A stretch of DNA of 37,006 bases, from contig SMVQ01000125.1 in the NCBI GenBank assembly GCA_004357655.1, positions 1 through 37,006 on the forward strand, in the 5' to 3' direction. The DNA is from Planctomycetota bacterium (lineage in GTDB: Bacteria; Planctomycetota; UBA1135; GCA-002686595). The notes below the pieces were generated by a model, which did not search any database, was not told the origin of the DNA, and was given only the letters and a program-made list of their open reading frames with translations. This document shows, one piece after another, positions 14,946 through 24,325 of this stretch (the first letter of the stretch is position 1; the number at the start of each line of letters is the position of its first letter). Both the position numbers and the translations under genes were made by a program.

Positions 14946-17900
14946 CTTGGACGCCTCCGCCTCGCCCCCTGCCGCGGACCCGAAGGGCCGGAGCGCTCTC
15001 GCCTTCGTCGCCACCCGCCCGGTCGCGATCACGATGTTCATGCTGGCGCTCGGCGTCTTCGGCGTCGTCTCGCTCAACAAGCTCCCCGTCGACCTCCTGC
15101 CGGAGATCAGCTACCCGACGCTGACCGTCCGCACCGCCTACGAGGGTGCCGCGCCGGAAGACGTGGAGGATCGCGTCTCCGTGCGGCTCCAGGAGGCGCT
15201 GTCGACCCTGGCCGGGCTCGTGAGCACGACCTCGATCAGCCGCGCGGGCTTCTCCGATATCGTGCTCGAGTTCGACTGGGGTACGAACATGACCTTCGCC
15301 GTGCAGGAGGTGCGCGACCGGCTGGACGGCGTGTTCATGCCGGACGGTGCGGAGCGGCCCCTGATCCTGCGCTACGACCCGAACCTCGATCCGATCCTGC
15401 GCATCGGCGTCAGCCCCGCCGGGAGCGACGCGGGCGAGGACGCCTTCATTCACCTGCGGTGGATCTGCGAGAAGAAGATCAAGCGCGAGCTCGAGGGCGT
15501 CGAAGGCGTCGCCGCGATCCAGGTCCGGGGCGGGCTCGAGGAGGAGATCCGCGTACAGGTCGACCCGTACAAGCTCTCGGCCCAGAACCTCGACCCGAGC
15601 GAGGTCGCCCGGCGGCTCCGGCAGGAAAACCTCAACGCATCGGGCGGGCAGATCCGCGAGGGCTCGACGGACTACCTCGTGCGGACACTCAACGAGTTCC
15701 AGAGTCTCGAGGACATCGAGAATCTCGCGATCGTGAGGCGCGGGGACACGGCCATCCGCCTGCGCGACATCGCGATCGTGACCCGAACGCACGCCGAGCG
15801 CGAAGTGATCACGCGCCTGAACGGCGCCGAGGCGGTCGAGATCGCCATCTACCGCGAGGCCGGCGCGAACATCGTCGACGTGGCGCGCCGGGTGCGGAAC
15901 GCCGTGTTCGGAAACGAGGAGCAGCAACAATTCGCGCGAGAGAAGCTGGCGGCGGGTGAGATCGGGCGCGGCATGAGCTGGGAGGACCGGAGGAAGCTCG
16001 CGTTCCTGGGCTGGTACCTGCGCGACGAGGCGAAGCTGGAGATGCTCTCCGACCAGTCGACGTTCATCGCCGCCGCGATCGCCGACGTCAAGGAGTCCGC
16101 GATCCTCGGCGCGCTCCTGGCCATCGCGGTGATCTGGGTGTTCCTGCGCCACCTGTCCGCGACCCTGATCATCGCACTCGCGATCCCGATCTCGGTGATC
16201 GTGACGTTCGCGCCGATGTACCTGCTCGACGTCTCGTTGAACATCATGTCGCTCGGAGGCCTCGCGCTCGGCGTCGGCATGCTCGTCGACAACGCGATCG
16301 TCGTCCTCGAGTCCATCACGCGCTGCCGCGAGGAGGGCGACGACCTCGCGCAGGCCGCGGTCCGCGGAGTGGGCGAGGTCGCGGGGGCGATCACGGCCTC
16401 GACTCTGACCACCGTCGCGGTCTTCGTCCCGATCGTGTTCGTGTACGGGATCGCCGGGCAGATATTCGGCGACCAGGCCGTCACCGTCGTCTCGTCCTTG
16501 CTCGTCTCGCTCCTCGTCGCCGTGCTCTTCATCCCCATGCTCGCCTCGCGCACCTGGCTTGCGGGCGACGGCGCGCGACTCGGGCTCCGCCCGGGCGCGA
16601 CCCCCGAGCAGCCCGGCATCCAGGGCTTCCTCACGGAGTTCCTCTTGAAGGGTCTCACCTGGTCGTGGATGGCGCTGCCCTCGAACCTGCTCCTGCTCCT
16701 GGGGCGCGCGCTCCTACTCACGGTCTTCCTCGCCCTGCGCCTCCTCATGCTGCTCGCGGGCGCGGCCTTCTTCGTGGGCCGCGTGCTCACCTGGCCCCTG
16801 CGCAGAACCTTCGACTGGATCTGGAACACGCTCGACGCCGTCTACCCGCGCGCCCTCGCGCTCGCCCTGCGCCACCCCCTGTTCGTGCTGCTCCTGGCGG
16901 GGCTGCTCTCGTGGGGCGCCATGCGGCGGCTCCCGAACCTCGGCCTGGAGCTCCTGCCCGAGATCCACCAGGGCGAGTTCACGGCGCACGTCGGGCTCGC
17001 CGTCGGCACGCCGCTCGAGCACTCGGACATCGTCTTCTCCAAGATCGACCGGGAGATCCGTGCTTACGACGAGGTCGCCGTCACGGCGCTCACGATCGGA
17101 GTCGAGCAGGACACGCTGTCGCGCAGGATCGAAGGTGAGCACACGGCGCGTATCACGGTGCGCTTGCGGCCCGAGTTCGCGGACTCCGAGACCGAGGAGC
17201 GCGTGCTCGAGCGTGTGCGAGCGCTCTTGCGATCGAACGCGGAGGTCCGGACGGTCGACGTGACGCGGCCCACGCCGTTCGCGCTCGAGTCCCCCATCGC
17301 GGTCGAGGTGCACGGCTTCGACCTCGAGCGCATGGGCGTGGTCGCGGAGACGATCCGTGCGCGCCTCGAGCAGCTCGGCGGGTTGACGGACGTGCGCACG
17401 ACCGTCCGCGCCGGGCACCCCGAGGCGCGCGTGACGTTCGACCGCGACAAGATGCTCCAGTACGGACTCGACCTCGCGACGGTGTCGAATCTCGTCCGCG
17501 ATCAGATTCTCGGCACGGTTGCGACACGCTTCGTCGATGGCGAGGACCGCATCGACATCCGCGTCATGGCCGACGAGCGCATCCTCGCTACCCTCGAGGA
17601 CGTGCTCGACCTCATCGTGAACCCGGCCTCGGAGCAGTCGGTGCCGCTGCGATCGATCGCGGAGATCGAAGTGGTCCGCGGTCCGGCCGAGATCCGCCGC
17701 ATCGGGAACAGTCGCGCCATCGTCATCACCGCGACCAGCACGGGGCTCGACCTGGGCGGCGTGACGAAGCGCATCGAGTCGACGCTCGCCTCGCTGGTGA
17801 CACCCGACGACATCGACGTCGGGCTGGGGGGGCAGAAGCGCGAGATGGAGGAGGGCATGAAGAGCCTGCGCTTCGCCCTGCTCCTCGCCATCTTCCTCGT

Positions 17901-18438
17901 CTACGTCGTGATGGCGAGCCAGTTCGAGTCGCTCCTGCAGCCGCTCATCATCCTGTTCAGCGTGCCGCTCGCGGGCGTCGGCGTCGTGCTCGTGCTCGAC
18001 GCGCTCGACATCCCCTTGTCGGTCGTCGTCTTCATCGGGCTGATCCTCCTCGCCGGTATCGTCGTGAACAACGCGATCGTCCTCGTGGACCGCATCAACC
18101 AGAAGTGCCGGGCCGGGCTCGAGACGACCGCGGCCTTGCTCGAGGCCGGGCGCGCGCGGCTACGACCGATCCTCATGACGACCGCGACGACCGTGCTCGG
18201 CCTCCTGCCGCTGACGGGCTGGCTCGCCGGGCTGCCGTTCGTCGGCACGCTCGGAGCGGGCGAGGGCGCGGAGTTGCGGGCGCCCATGGCGATCACGGTG
18301 ATCGCCGGACTCTTGAGCTCCACGTTGTTGACGCTCATCGTGATCCCGGTCATCTATAAAGTGATGGGTGCCCGGCCCCTCGGGCGCACCGATACGAGCG
18401 GGCGCGACCTGGCCGTGGAAGGCGCCGGACCCCAGTGA
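14914..18438 (+). CDS. RND efflux permease subunit 1 (AcrB/SwrC-like) with extra membrane segments
   Basis: Proton-driven inner-membrane pump of the HAE-type RND family, 1174 residues from GTG 14914; TTG at 14947, just after the adaptor stop and behind a GGAG, is an equally possible start. The first helix leads into LNKLPVDLLPEISYPTLTV, the usual start of the porter domain. The helix-4 motif is GVGMLVDNAIVVLES (D459-N460), and the helix-10 motif is VVNNAIVLVDR (N1052-N1053), so the AcrB pattern Asp-Asp/Lys is replaced by Asp-Asn/Asn-Asn, as in many SwrC-like pumps. Between the two halves (about residues 575-640) sits a long hydrophobic insertion with two or more extra helices. A shorter insertion of charged residues precedes helix 2. 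It overlaps the next permease gene by four bases. Confidence 0.9.
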   Translation: MRTPERRSPADLDASASPPAADPKGRSALAFVATRPVAITMFMLALGVFGVVSLNKLPVDLLPEISYPTLTVRTAYEGAAPEDVEDRVSVRLQEALSTLAGLVSTTSISRAGFSDIVLEFDWGTNMTFAVQEVRDRLDGVFMPDGAERPLILRYDPNLDPILRIGVSPAGSDAGEDAFIHLRWICEKKIKRELEGVEGVAAIQVRGGLEEEIRVQVDPYKLSAQNLDPSEVARRLRQENLNASGGQIREGSTDYLVRTLNEFQSLEDIENLAIVRRGDTAIRLRDIAIVTRTHAEREVITRLNGAEAVEIAIYREAGANIVDVARRVRNAVFGNEEQQQFAREKLAAGEIGRGMSWEDRRKLAFLGWYLRDEAKLEMLSDQSTFIAAAIADVKESAILGALLAIAVIWVFLRHLSATLIIALAIPISVIVTFAPMYLLDVSLNIMSLGGLALGVGMLVDNAIVVLESITRCREEGDDLAQAAVRGVGEVAGAITASTLTTVAVFVPIVFVYGIAGQIFGDQAVTVVSSLLVSLLVAVLFIPMLASRTWLAGDGARLGLRPGATPEQPGIQGFLTEFLLKGLTWSWMALPSNLLLLLGRALLLTVFLALRLLMLLAGAAFFVGRVLTWPLRRTFDWIWNTLDAVYPRALALALRHPLFVLLLAGLLSWGAMRRLPNLGLELLPEIHQGEFTAHVGLAVGTPLEHSDIVFSKIDREIRAYDEVAVTALTIGVEQDTLSRRIEGEHTARITVRLRPEFADSETEERVLERVRALLRSNAEVRTVDVTRPTPFALESPIAVEVHGFDLERMGVVAETIRARLEQLGGLTDVRTTVRAGHPEARVTFDRDKMLQYGLDLATVSNLVRDQILGTVATRFVDGEDRIDIRVMADERILATLEDVLDLIVNPASEQSVPLRSIAEIEVVRGPAEIRRIGNSRAIVITATSTGLDLGGVTKRIESTLASLVTPDDIDVGLGGQKREMEEGMKSLRFALLLAIFLVYVVMASQFESLLQPLIILFSVPLAGVGVVLVLDALDIPLSVVVFIGLILLAGIVVNNAIVLVDRINQKCRAGLETTAALLEAGRARLRPILMTTATTVLGLLPLTGWLAGLPFVGTLGAGEGAELRAPMAITVIAGLLSSTLLTLIVIPVIYKVMGARPLGRTDTSGRDLAVEGAGPQ

Positions 18439-21400
18439 GCCAGTACCCGGAGCGACCGCACGGAGGCTTCCACCGGACGGCCGTCGGGCGGCCCGTCGGG
18501 CTCTTCGTGATCTTCGTCACGCTGCTCGTGATCGGGGTGATCGCCTACCGCAGCATCCCGCTTCAGATGCTACCCGGCGGGCTCTCGGGCACGCGGCTCA
18601 GCCTCTGGGTGAACCACCCGGGCTCGGGGGCGCAGGAGAACGAGGAAAAGGTGGCGCGGGTGATCGAGGAGCAATTGCGCACGCTCCCGGATCTCGAGCA
18701 TGTCTGGTCGCGTTCTTCCGAAGGCAATGTTCGGCTGTGGCTCTCCTTCGCGGGCAGTCCGGACATGCATCTCGCGAAGGCCGAGCTGCGCGACCGGATC
18801 GAGCGCGCGCGGCCGGAGCTGCCCGACACCGTCGGTCGAATCTTCATCTGGGCGAACGACGACGGCGACCTCCCTGTGATGTGGTTCGCGATCCTCGATG
18901 AGGCCGGCGACAAGCGGAACAACGCCCTGATCGACACGGTCCTGAAGCGCCGGCTCGAGGCCGTCGACGGCGTGAGCCGCGTCGAAATCATGGGGCTGCT
19001 GGACGACTCCGTACGCATCCTCCTGGACGAAGACAAGGTCAAGGCGGCGCGGCTCGACATCGGCAATTTGATCCGCCGACTCGCCACCGACAACTTTGCG
19101 CAGCCGCTCGGCAAGGTGAACGACGGCGGTCGCGAGTTCCTCCTGCGGTCGGACATGCGCTTCCGATCGCTGGAAGACATCCGGGACTATCCGTTGGGCG
19201 ACGGCCTGCGGATCCGGGACATCGCCCGCGTCGAGCGCGTGGAGACGGTGCGCAACCGGCTCTCCCGCATCGACGGCAAGACGTCCTTCTACGGGATGAT
19301 TCAAAAAGAAAGCACGGCCAACGTCGTCGAGGTCGCGCACCGTGTCGAGGACGTGATCGCGAGTTTCGACGACGACCCGCAGCTGGCCGGCAAGATCAGC
19401 ATCGAGGTGCTCTTCAGCCAGGCGACCTTCATCGAGAACTCCCTCGCGCGCCTGCGCGCGACAGCCCTGTGGGGCGGCGGGCTCGCGAGCCTGGTCCTGC
19501 TCCTCTTCCTGCGCCGGATCCGGATGACGATCTGCGTCGCGCTCTCGATTCCCGTCTCGGCCCTGCTCGCGATCACGTGGGAGTCGTTCACGGGCGGCAC
19601 GTTCAACATCCTGACGATGACAGGGCTCACGCTCGGCATCGGGATGCTCGTCGACAACTCCGTCGTCGTCGTCGAGAGCATCGCGCGCCAGCGGGCGATG
19701 GGTCAGGATCGCATGACGGCGGCGGTGAACGGGGTCCGGGACGTCGGGCTCGCCATCTCGCTCGCCACGCTGACTTCGGTCGTAGTGTTCCTGCCGCTCA
19801 TCTTCATGGGCGACAACCCACGGATGCACGTGATGCTGAGCGCGCTCGGCATCCCGCTCTGCGCCTCCTTGATCTTCAGCCTGCTCGTCGCGCTCATCTT
19901 CCTGCCCGCAATGTCGGCGCGCATCACCGGCGACCGCGGCCCCACGATGAAGCGCGTCGCCGCGGCGCTCACGCCCGTCACGCAGGTGCCCACGCGGCTC
20001 CTCGCGCGGGCGATCGGGCTCGTGCGGGCCGTGTCGTACTACGCGATGGTGGCGGCGTTCCGCGGACTCCGAGCGCTCGCCGTGGTCTTCGCGCCCCTGC
20101 GCTGGACCCTGGCGGCCGCGCTGCTCGCCCTCGTCGCCTGGCGGCTGCGCGAGATGCTGGCGTTCGACGCGCTGGGCGAGCGCTTCCGCGCGCTCGGCAT
20201 CCCGAGCGGGAGCCCCGACAACTTGCGTCTGTGGATCGGGCTCGGTGCCGCCCTCGCCGTCATCGCCGCCGGGCTCCTCGTCGTCGCCCTCCCGCGCGCC
20301 CGCCGGCGGCCCGCCCTGCCGCCCCGGCGCCCGACGCGGTTCACACCGGTGGGCGGGTCGCTCCTCGTCTGGCTGCAGAGCGCCAACCACGCGCTCCTCG
20401 AGTGGACGCTGCGCCACCGGATCCTCGCGACCCTGATCTCGGGGCTGTGCGCTTTCTCCATAGTCATTCCCCTCAGGGGGATGACGCTCACGGGCTTCGG
20501 GGAAGACGAGGATCTGTCCGAGCTCGAGGTCGACATCCGCATGGAGAGCAACTTCACGCTCGCGGAGACGAGCGCGGAGATCGCGAAGTACGAGGCGTTC
20601 TTCGAGGGCTACCGGGAGGAGTTCGGGTACGAGCACCTCGTGGCCCGATTCAGCGCGCGCGGGGGCGAAGTCAGCATGCGCTGGGCCGAGCGCCAGGACC
20701 CGGAAGTGCTCGCGAGCTACCGCCGCCGGCTGCGTCGGGAGCTGCCGCGGTACGCCGGACACGAAGTGCGGTTCTCGCGCGAACAGCAGGTGAATGCGGC
20801 GAGCCGGCAGTACGTCACGTTCCAGATTCGCGGACCGAGCGCGGAGGCGCTCGATCGCTATGGGCGCGAGGCCGTGGAGTTGCTCGAGACTGTCCCGGGC
20901 CTCCTGGACGTCTCGACGAGCCTCGATGCTTCGCCGGACCAGGTGCGCCTCGTGCTCGACAGCGACAGCGCCTTCCGCTACGGCGTCACCTCGGATGCGG
21001 CGCTGCAGAACGTCTCGTGGGCCCTGCGCGGGGCGAACCTGCCCCGGTACCAGGAAGAGGGGCGCGAGGTCCCGTTCCTGATCGAGTACGACTCCGAGCG
21101 CCTGGCCGGCCTGGACACGCTGCGCGATCTCGAGGTGTACACGGCGGAGGGCGTCGTGCCGATGTCGGCGTTCGCAGAGATCCGATTCGAGAAAGGCCGC
21201 AGGAGTATCTTCCGCTCGGACGGCCAGACGACCTTCAGCATCCAGGCCCGGGTCGACAACCCGAACCGCCAGGGGGAGCTCGTCGAGTCGGGCTACACCG
21301 CGCTCGAGGCGCTCGACCTGCCGCGCGGCTTCAGCCTCGGACGGGACACGAGCGTGCGCGTGCAACAGCAGGAGGAGATGAACGCTCTCATGGATGCTAT

Positions 21401-21986
21401 GGGGCTCAGCGTGGTCCTCGTCTTCCTCCTCATGGGGATCCTGTTCGAGTCGCTCCTCCTGCCCATCTCGGTGCTGACGACGATTCCCTTCGCCGCGGCC
21501 GGGGCCCTGTGGACGCTGTACTTCACCGGCACGACGATGGACTCGGTGGGCTGGATCGGGGTGATCATCCTCGTCGGCGTCGTCGTGAACAACGGCATCG
21601 TGCTCATCGACAAGATCCACCGGATGCGGCTGGCGGGCATGGACCGGACGCAGGCCGTGCTGGAAGGCGCGGAGGCGCGTGTGCGCCCGATCCTCATGAC
21701 GGCCATGACGACCGTCTTCGGACTCCTCCCCATGGCCCTCGGCGACGCCGCTCGCGAGGCCATCGACTACCGGGCCCTCGCCACCTGCGTGGCCGGGGGG
21801 CTCGCCATCAGCACCTTCTTCACCCTCTGGGTCGTGCCCCTCGCCTACACGATGATGGACGACCTCGCGGCGAAGCTCGGTTGGGTCGTCCGCCGCAGCC
21901 TCAGCGCGGGCCCTCTACCGCGGGCGGAGCGCTCGAGCGCCGGTGTGACGGCAGCCGTGGTCACGCGCTCATCCGAGCCATCCTAG
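18435..21986 (+). CDS. RND efflux permease subunit 2 (AcrB/SwrC-like) with extra membrane segments
   Basis: A second, diverged RND pump of 1183 residues, starting at a GTG that overlaps the previous stop (GTGA). It has the two-fold RND layout: helix 1, porter loop beginning YRSIPLQMLPGG, helices 2-6 with GIGMLVDNSVVVVES (D407-N408), a second porter loop, and helices 8-12 with VVVNNGIVLIDK (N1052-N1053) and VRPILMTAMTTVFGLLP. Between the halves, roughly residues 535-640, lie two or three additional hydrophobic helices and an arginine/proline-rich loop, longer than in the usual 12-helix pump. One adaptor followed by two unlike permeases resembles mdtABC, where the two permeases form mixed trimers; the same is possible here but is inference. 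No outer-membrane factor gene is nearby. Confidence 0.9.
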   Translation: MSQYPERPHGGFHRTAVGRPVGLFVIFVTLLVIGVIAYRSIPLQMLPGGLSGTRLSLWVNHPGSGAQENEEKVARVIEEQLRTLPDLEHVWSRSSEGNVRLWLSFAGSPDMHLAKAELRDRIERARPELPDTVGRIFIWANDDGDLPVMWFAILDEAGDKRNNALIDTVLKRRLEAVDGVSRVEIMGLLDDSVRILLDEDKVKAARLDIGNLIRRLATDNFAQPLGKVNDGGREFLLRSDMRFRSLEDIRDYPLGDGLRIRDIARVERVETVRNRLSRIDGKTSFYGMIQKESTANVVEVAHRVEDVIASFDDDPQLAGKISIEVLFSQATFIENSLARLRATALWGGGLASLVLLLFLRRIRMTICVALSIPVSALLAITWESFTGGTFNILTMTGLTLGIGMLVDNSVVVVESIARQRAMGQDRMTAAVNGVRDVGLAISLATLTSVVVFLPLIFMGDNPRMHVMLSALGIPLCASLIFSLLVALIFLPAMSARITGDRGPTMKRVAAALTPVTQVPTRLLARAIGLVRAVSYYAMVAAFRGLRALAVVFAPLRWTLAAALLALVAWRLREMLAFDALGERFRALGIPSGSPDNLRLWIGLGAALAVIAAGLLVVALPRARRRPALPPRRPTRFTPVGGSLLVWLQSANHALLEWTLRHRILATLISGLCAFSIVIPLRGMTLTGFGEDEDLSELEVDIRMESNFTLAETSAEIAKYEAFFEGYREEFGYEHLVARFSARGGEVSMRWAERQDPEVLASYRRRLRRELPRYAGHEVRFSREQQVNAASRQYVTFQIRGPSAEALDRYGREAVELLETVPGLLDVSTSLDASPDQVRLVLDSDSAFRYGVTSDAALQNVSWALRGANLPRYQEEGREVPFLIEYDSERLAGLDTLRDLEVYTAEGVVPMSAFAEIRFEKGRRSIFRSDGQTTFSIQARVDNPNRQGELVESGYTALEALDLPRGFSLGRDTSVRVQQQEEMNALMDAMGLSVVLVFLLMGILFESLLLPISVLTTIPFAAAGALWTLYFTGTTMDSVGWIGVIILVGVVVNNGIVLIDKIHRMRLAGMDRTQAVLEGAEARVRPILMTAMTTVFGLLPMALGDAAREAIDYRALATCVAGGLAISTFFTLWVVPLAYTMMDDLAAKLGWVVRRSLSAGPLPRAERSSAGVTAAVVTRSSEPS

Positions 21987-22062
21987 CCCGATGCCGCTCA
22001 CCCTGAATCGGTAGCGGTCTTCCCAACCTGCCCGAGCCGGAGCCCGACCTCCGTCCCCGCGC

Positions 22063-22092
22063 TTCGACTCCCTGCCTCGCCTAGGCTAGACT
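22063..22092 (+). promoter_or_regulatory. Weak candidate promoter for ribH-nusB-ftsY
   Basis: TTCGAC (22063-22068) and TAGACT (22087-22092) are 18 bp apart in the 143-base gap after the efflux operon; transcription would begin about 30 bases before the ribH ATG. The -10 fits the TA-N-ACT form of the other promoters here, while the -35 is poor. Confidence 0.3.
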
Positions 22093-22129
22093 CTCCACTC
22101 CGCTTCGCCGCTCCTTGATCCCACCCGCA

Positions 22130-22648
22130 ATGGCCGTCGACCCGAATAGCTCGGAACGAGCCCGCCGCATGCGCCCCGGCGTCCGCGTCGGTGCGGTCGT
22201 CTCGCGCTTCCACGGGGAGCTCACGGGTGCGATGCTCGAGTCCGCGCGCGACGAGCTGATCGCCTCGGGCATGGCCGCGGAGGACTTGCGCGTGGTCTGG
22301 GTGCCCGGCGCGTTCGAGCTGGCGATCGTCGCCCGGCGGCTCGCGGCGCGGGCGGACGTCGACGTCGTGCTGTGCCTCGGGCTCGTGCTCAAGGGCGAGA
22401 CGACACACGACCTGCACGTCGCCCAGGGCGCCGTCCAGGGCATCGTCCGCGCGAGCCTGGACGTGGACAAACCGATCCTGTTCGGCGTACTGACGTGCGC
22501 GACTCTGGCGCAGGCGCGCGACCGCGCGCTCTCCGTGGAGCACGGCGGCAAAGAGGACAAGGGCCGCGAGGTGGCGCGCGCGGCCGTCGCCGTCCTCGCC
22601 GCGTTGGACGAGGTCGACGAGACGCCCGCAAGGAAGAGCCGAAGTTGA
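22130..22648 (+). CDS. ribH: 6,7-dimethyl-8-ribityllumazine synthase
   Basis: Condenses 5-amino-6-ribitylamino-uracil with dihydroxybutanone phosphate, the last-but-one step of riboflavin synthesis. From ATG 22130 the protein has 172 residues, the size of the family. Conserved sites are VSRFHGELT (24-32), the substrate loop WVPGAFELA (57-65), LKGETTHDLHV (87-97) with the catalytic histidine H93, FGVLT (118-122), and ARDRA with R132 in the position of the conserved phosphate-binding/catalytic arginine. An in-frame start five codons earlier (22115) is possible but less likely. No strong ribosome site is visible. It is the first gene of a compact set with nusB and ftsY. Confidence 0.95.
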   Translation: MAVDPNSSERARRMRPGVRVGAVVSRFHGELTGAMLESARDELIASGMAAEDLRVVWVPGAFELAIVARRLAARADVDVVLCLGLVLKGETTHDLHVAQGAVQGIVRASLDVDKPILFGVLTCATLAQARDRALSVEHGGKEDKGREVARAAVAVLAALDEVDETPARKSRS

Positions 22649-23139
22649 ATAGACGCACCAGATCACGGGAGCTCGCGCTCCAATTCCTCTATCAGGTGGA
22701 CCTCCTCGGCGACGACAAGCTCGCGGAGCTCGCGGACTTCCTCCGGCAGGAGGAGCAGGACGCGGAGACCTGCCGGTTCGCGCGCCGGCTCGTCGACGGG
22801 ACACTCGCCCAGCGCGCCATCCTGGACACGGAGATCCAGGGGGTCGCGCAGAACTGGCAGATCTCGCGCATGGCGGTGATCGACCGCAACGTGCTCAGGC
22901 TGGCGGCCTTCGAGCTCCTCTTCTGCGACGACATCCCCCCGAAGGTCGCGATCAACGAGGCGATCGAGCTCGGCAAACGCTACTCCACTTCGAACTCGGG
23001 CGCGTTCATCAACGGCATCCTGGACAAGATCAAGAACCGCGCCGATGCCCACCGCTCGAGCGCTGATGCGGCGGCCGAGGCAGAGACCACCGTGCCCCCC
23101 GCACCGATCGCTCCCAAGGCCGAGAAAGACGTGGACTGA
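22645..23139 (+). CDS. nusB: Transcription antitermination factor NusB
   Basis: All-helical RNA-binding protein that joins NusE on boxA RNA in rRNA antitermination. The start is TTG at 22645, overlapping the ribH stop (TTGA) and preceded by AGGAAG, which gives a 164-residue protein that begins directly with the family N-terminus (NRRTRSRELALQFLYQ). Other family blocks are NWQISRMAVIDRNVLRLAAF, PPKVAINEAIELGKRYS and AFINGILDKI. The last 30 residues or so are a low-complexity Ala/Pro/Glu tail. Its stop overlaps the ftsY start by one base (TGATG). The open frame extends upstream over ribH but is only a shadow there. Confidence 0.93.
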   Translation: MNRRTRSRELALQFLYQVDLLGDDKLAELADFLRQEEQDAETCRFARRLVDGTLAQRAILDTEIQGVAQNWQISRMAVIDRNVLRLAAFELLFCDDIPPKVAINEAIELGKRYSTSNSGAFINGILDKIKNRADAHRSSADAAAEAETTVPPAPIAPKAEKDVD

Positions 23140-24074
23140 TGGGTCTCCTGGAGCGCCTCAAGGCACGGCTGAGCCGGACGAGGACGGTGCTGGCCGACGG
23201 CGTATCGGCGCTGTTCCGTGGGGGACGGCCGATCGATCAGGCGTTGCTCGACGAGCTGGAGGAGCTCCTGTACACGTCCGACCTCGGACCGATCGCGGGC
23301 GAGCTGACGGCCGAGCTCGCGCGCCGCCACAAACGCGGCGAGCTGAAGGGCGAGGATGACGTGCGGCGCGCCCTGCGCGAGACGCTCCTGACGAAGATCG
23401 CTCAACCGAGCGAGGAGCTCGCGTGTGACGCGAAGCCGACCGTGATCCTGATCGTGGGCGTGAACGGATCGGGCAAGACGACGACGATCGCCAAGCTCGC
23501 GCACAGGTTTCAGCAGAGCGGCAAGAAGGTGCTCCTCGGCGCCGCCGACACGTTCCGCGCCGCGGCCGCGGACCAGCTCGAGGTGTGGGCCGACCGAAGC
23601 GGCGCCGACATCGTGCGCCAGACACAGGGTGGCGGCGATCCCGCGGCGGTGGCCTTCGACGCGCTGAACGCGGCGATCGCGCGCGACATCGACGTGGTGC
23701 TCATCGACACGGCGGGTCGTCTGCACACTCAGAAGAACCTCATGGAGGAGTTGGGCAAGATCCGGCGCGTCATCGCGAAGCGTCTGCCCGGCGCGCCCCA
23801 CGAGACGTGGCTCGTGATCGACGGCACCAACGGCCAGAACGCCATCCGGCAGGCGCAGGAGTTCACCGCAGCCGTCGACGTGACGGGCCTGATCGTGGCG
23901 AAGCTGGACGGCACCGCGCGCGGAGGGGCCGTGTTCGGCATCAAGGCGGCCCTCGGGTTGCCCGTCCGGTACATCGGGACGGGGGAGTCGCTCGAGTTGC
24001 TCGAGGTCTTCCAGCCCGAGGCCTTCGTGGAGGCGATCGTCGGGGCCGTGGACGGCGCGCTTCCGAGGGCCTGA
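23139..24074 (+). CDS. ftsY: Signal recognition particle receptor FtsY
   Basis: SRP-type GTPase that docks ribosome-nascent chain complexes to the Sec translocon. The 311-residue protein has the helical N domain (1-95) and the NG GTPase core: G1 GVNGSGKTT (107-115), the G2 block DTFRAAAADQL (137-147), G3 DTAGRLHTQKNLMEEL (190-205), G4 VAKLDGTARGG (253-263, with Ala where TKLD usually has Thr) and G5 GTGESLELLEVF (280-291). It lacks the long acidic A domain of E. coli FtsY, as is common outside the enterobacteria. It overlaps nusB by one base and ends the ribH-nusB-ftsY set. Confidence 0.97.
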   Translation: MGLLERLKARLSRTRTVLADGVSALFRGGRPIDQALLDELEELLYTSDLGPIAGELTAELARRHKRGELKGEDDVRRALRETLLTKIAQPSEELACDAKPTVILIVGVNGSGKTTTIAKLAHRFQQSGKKVLLGAADTFRAAAADQLEVWADRSGADIVRQTQGGGDPAAVAFDALNAAIARDIDVVLIDTAGRLHTQKNLMEELGKIRRVIAKRLPGAPHETWLVIDGTNGQNAIRQAQEFTAAVDVTGLIVAKLDGTARGGAVFGIKAALGLPVRYIGTGESLELLEVFQPEAFVEAIVGAVDGALPRA

Positions 24075-24325
24075 GGGCAGAGGCGATCCGGACGGGGCTG
24101 CGGACGGGCCGGCACGGGCACGTTGGGAGGGATCGCCGGTGCTCCATGCGAACGGCATGGGCCCCGGGGAGAGGCGACCGGCGCGGGCGCGGTCCGGTCG
24201 CACGCGAGTCGCGAGGTTCTTCAGCGCGCCGCGGATCGCGGTCCCTCCGTTGCAATCGCGGCCGGGATCGTCTCCCCTCTGCCCCGCCCGGGACGAGCGG
24301 CCCCGCGCGTCGTCCCCGCTACTCC
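24075..24325 (+). other. Spacer of 251 bases between ftsY and the ligase gene
   Basis: Very GC-rich. No credible small gene, tRNA or clear promoter was found; short open frames here have the composition of shadow frames. Confidence 0.5.

Noticed and set aside
18570-21620. 1016-codon open frame on the minus strand opposite RND permease 2
   Set aside because: Antisense shadow; the product is an extremely charged Arg/Glu/Asp mixture without membrane helices or family motifs.
21994-22017. Short inverted repeat after RND permease 2 as a terminator
   Set aside because: Only five pairs with a 14-base loop; too weak to list.
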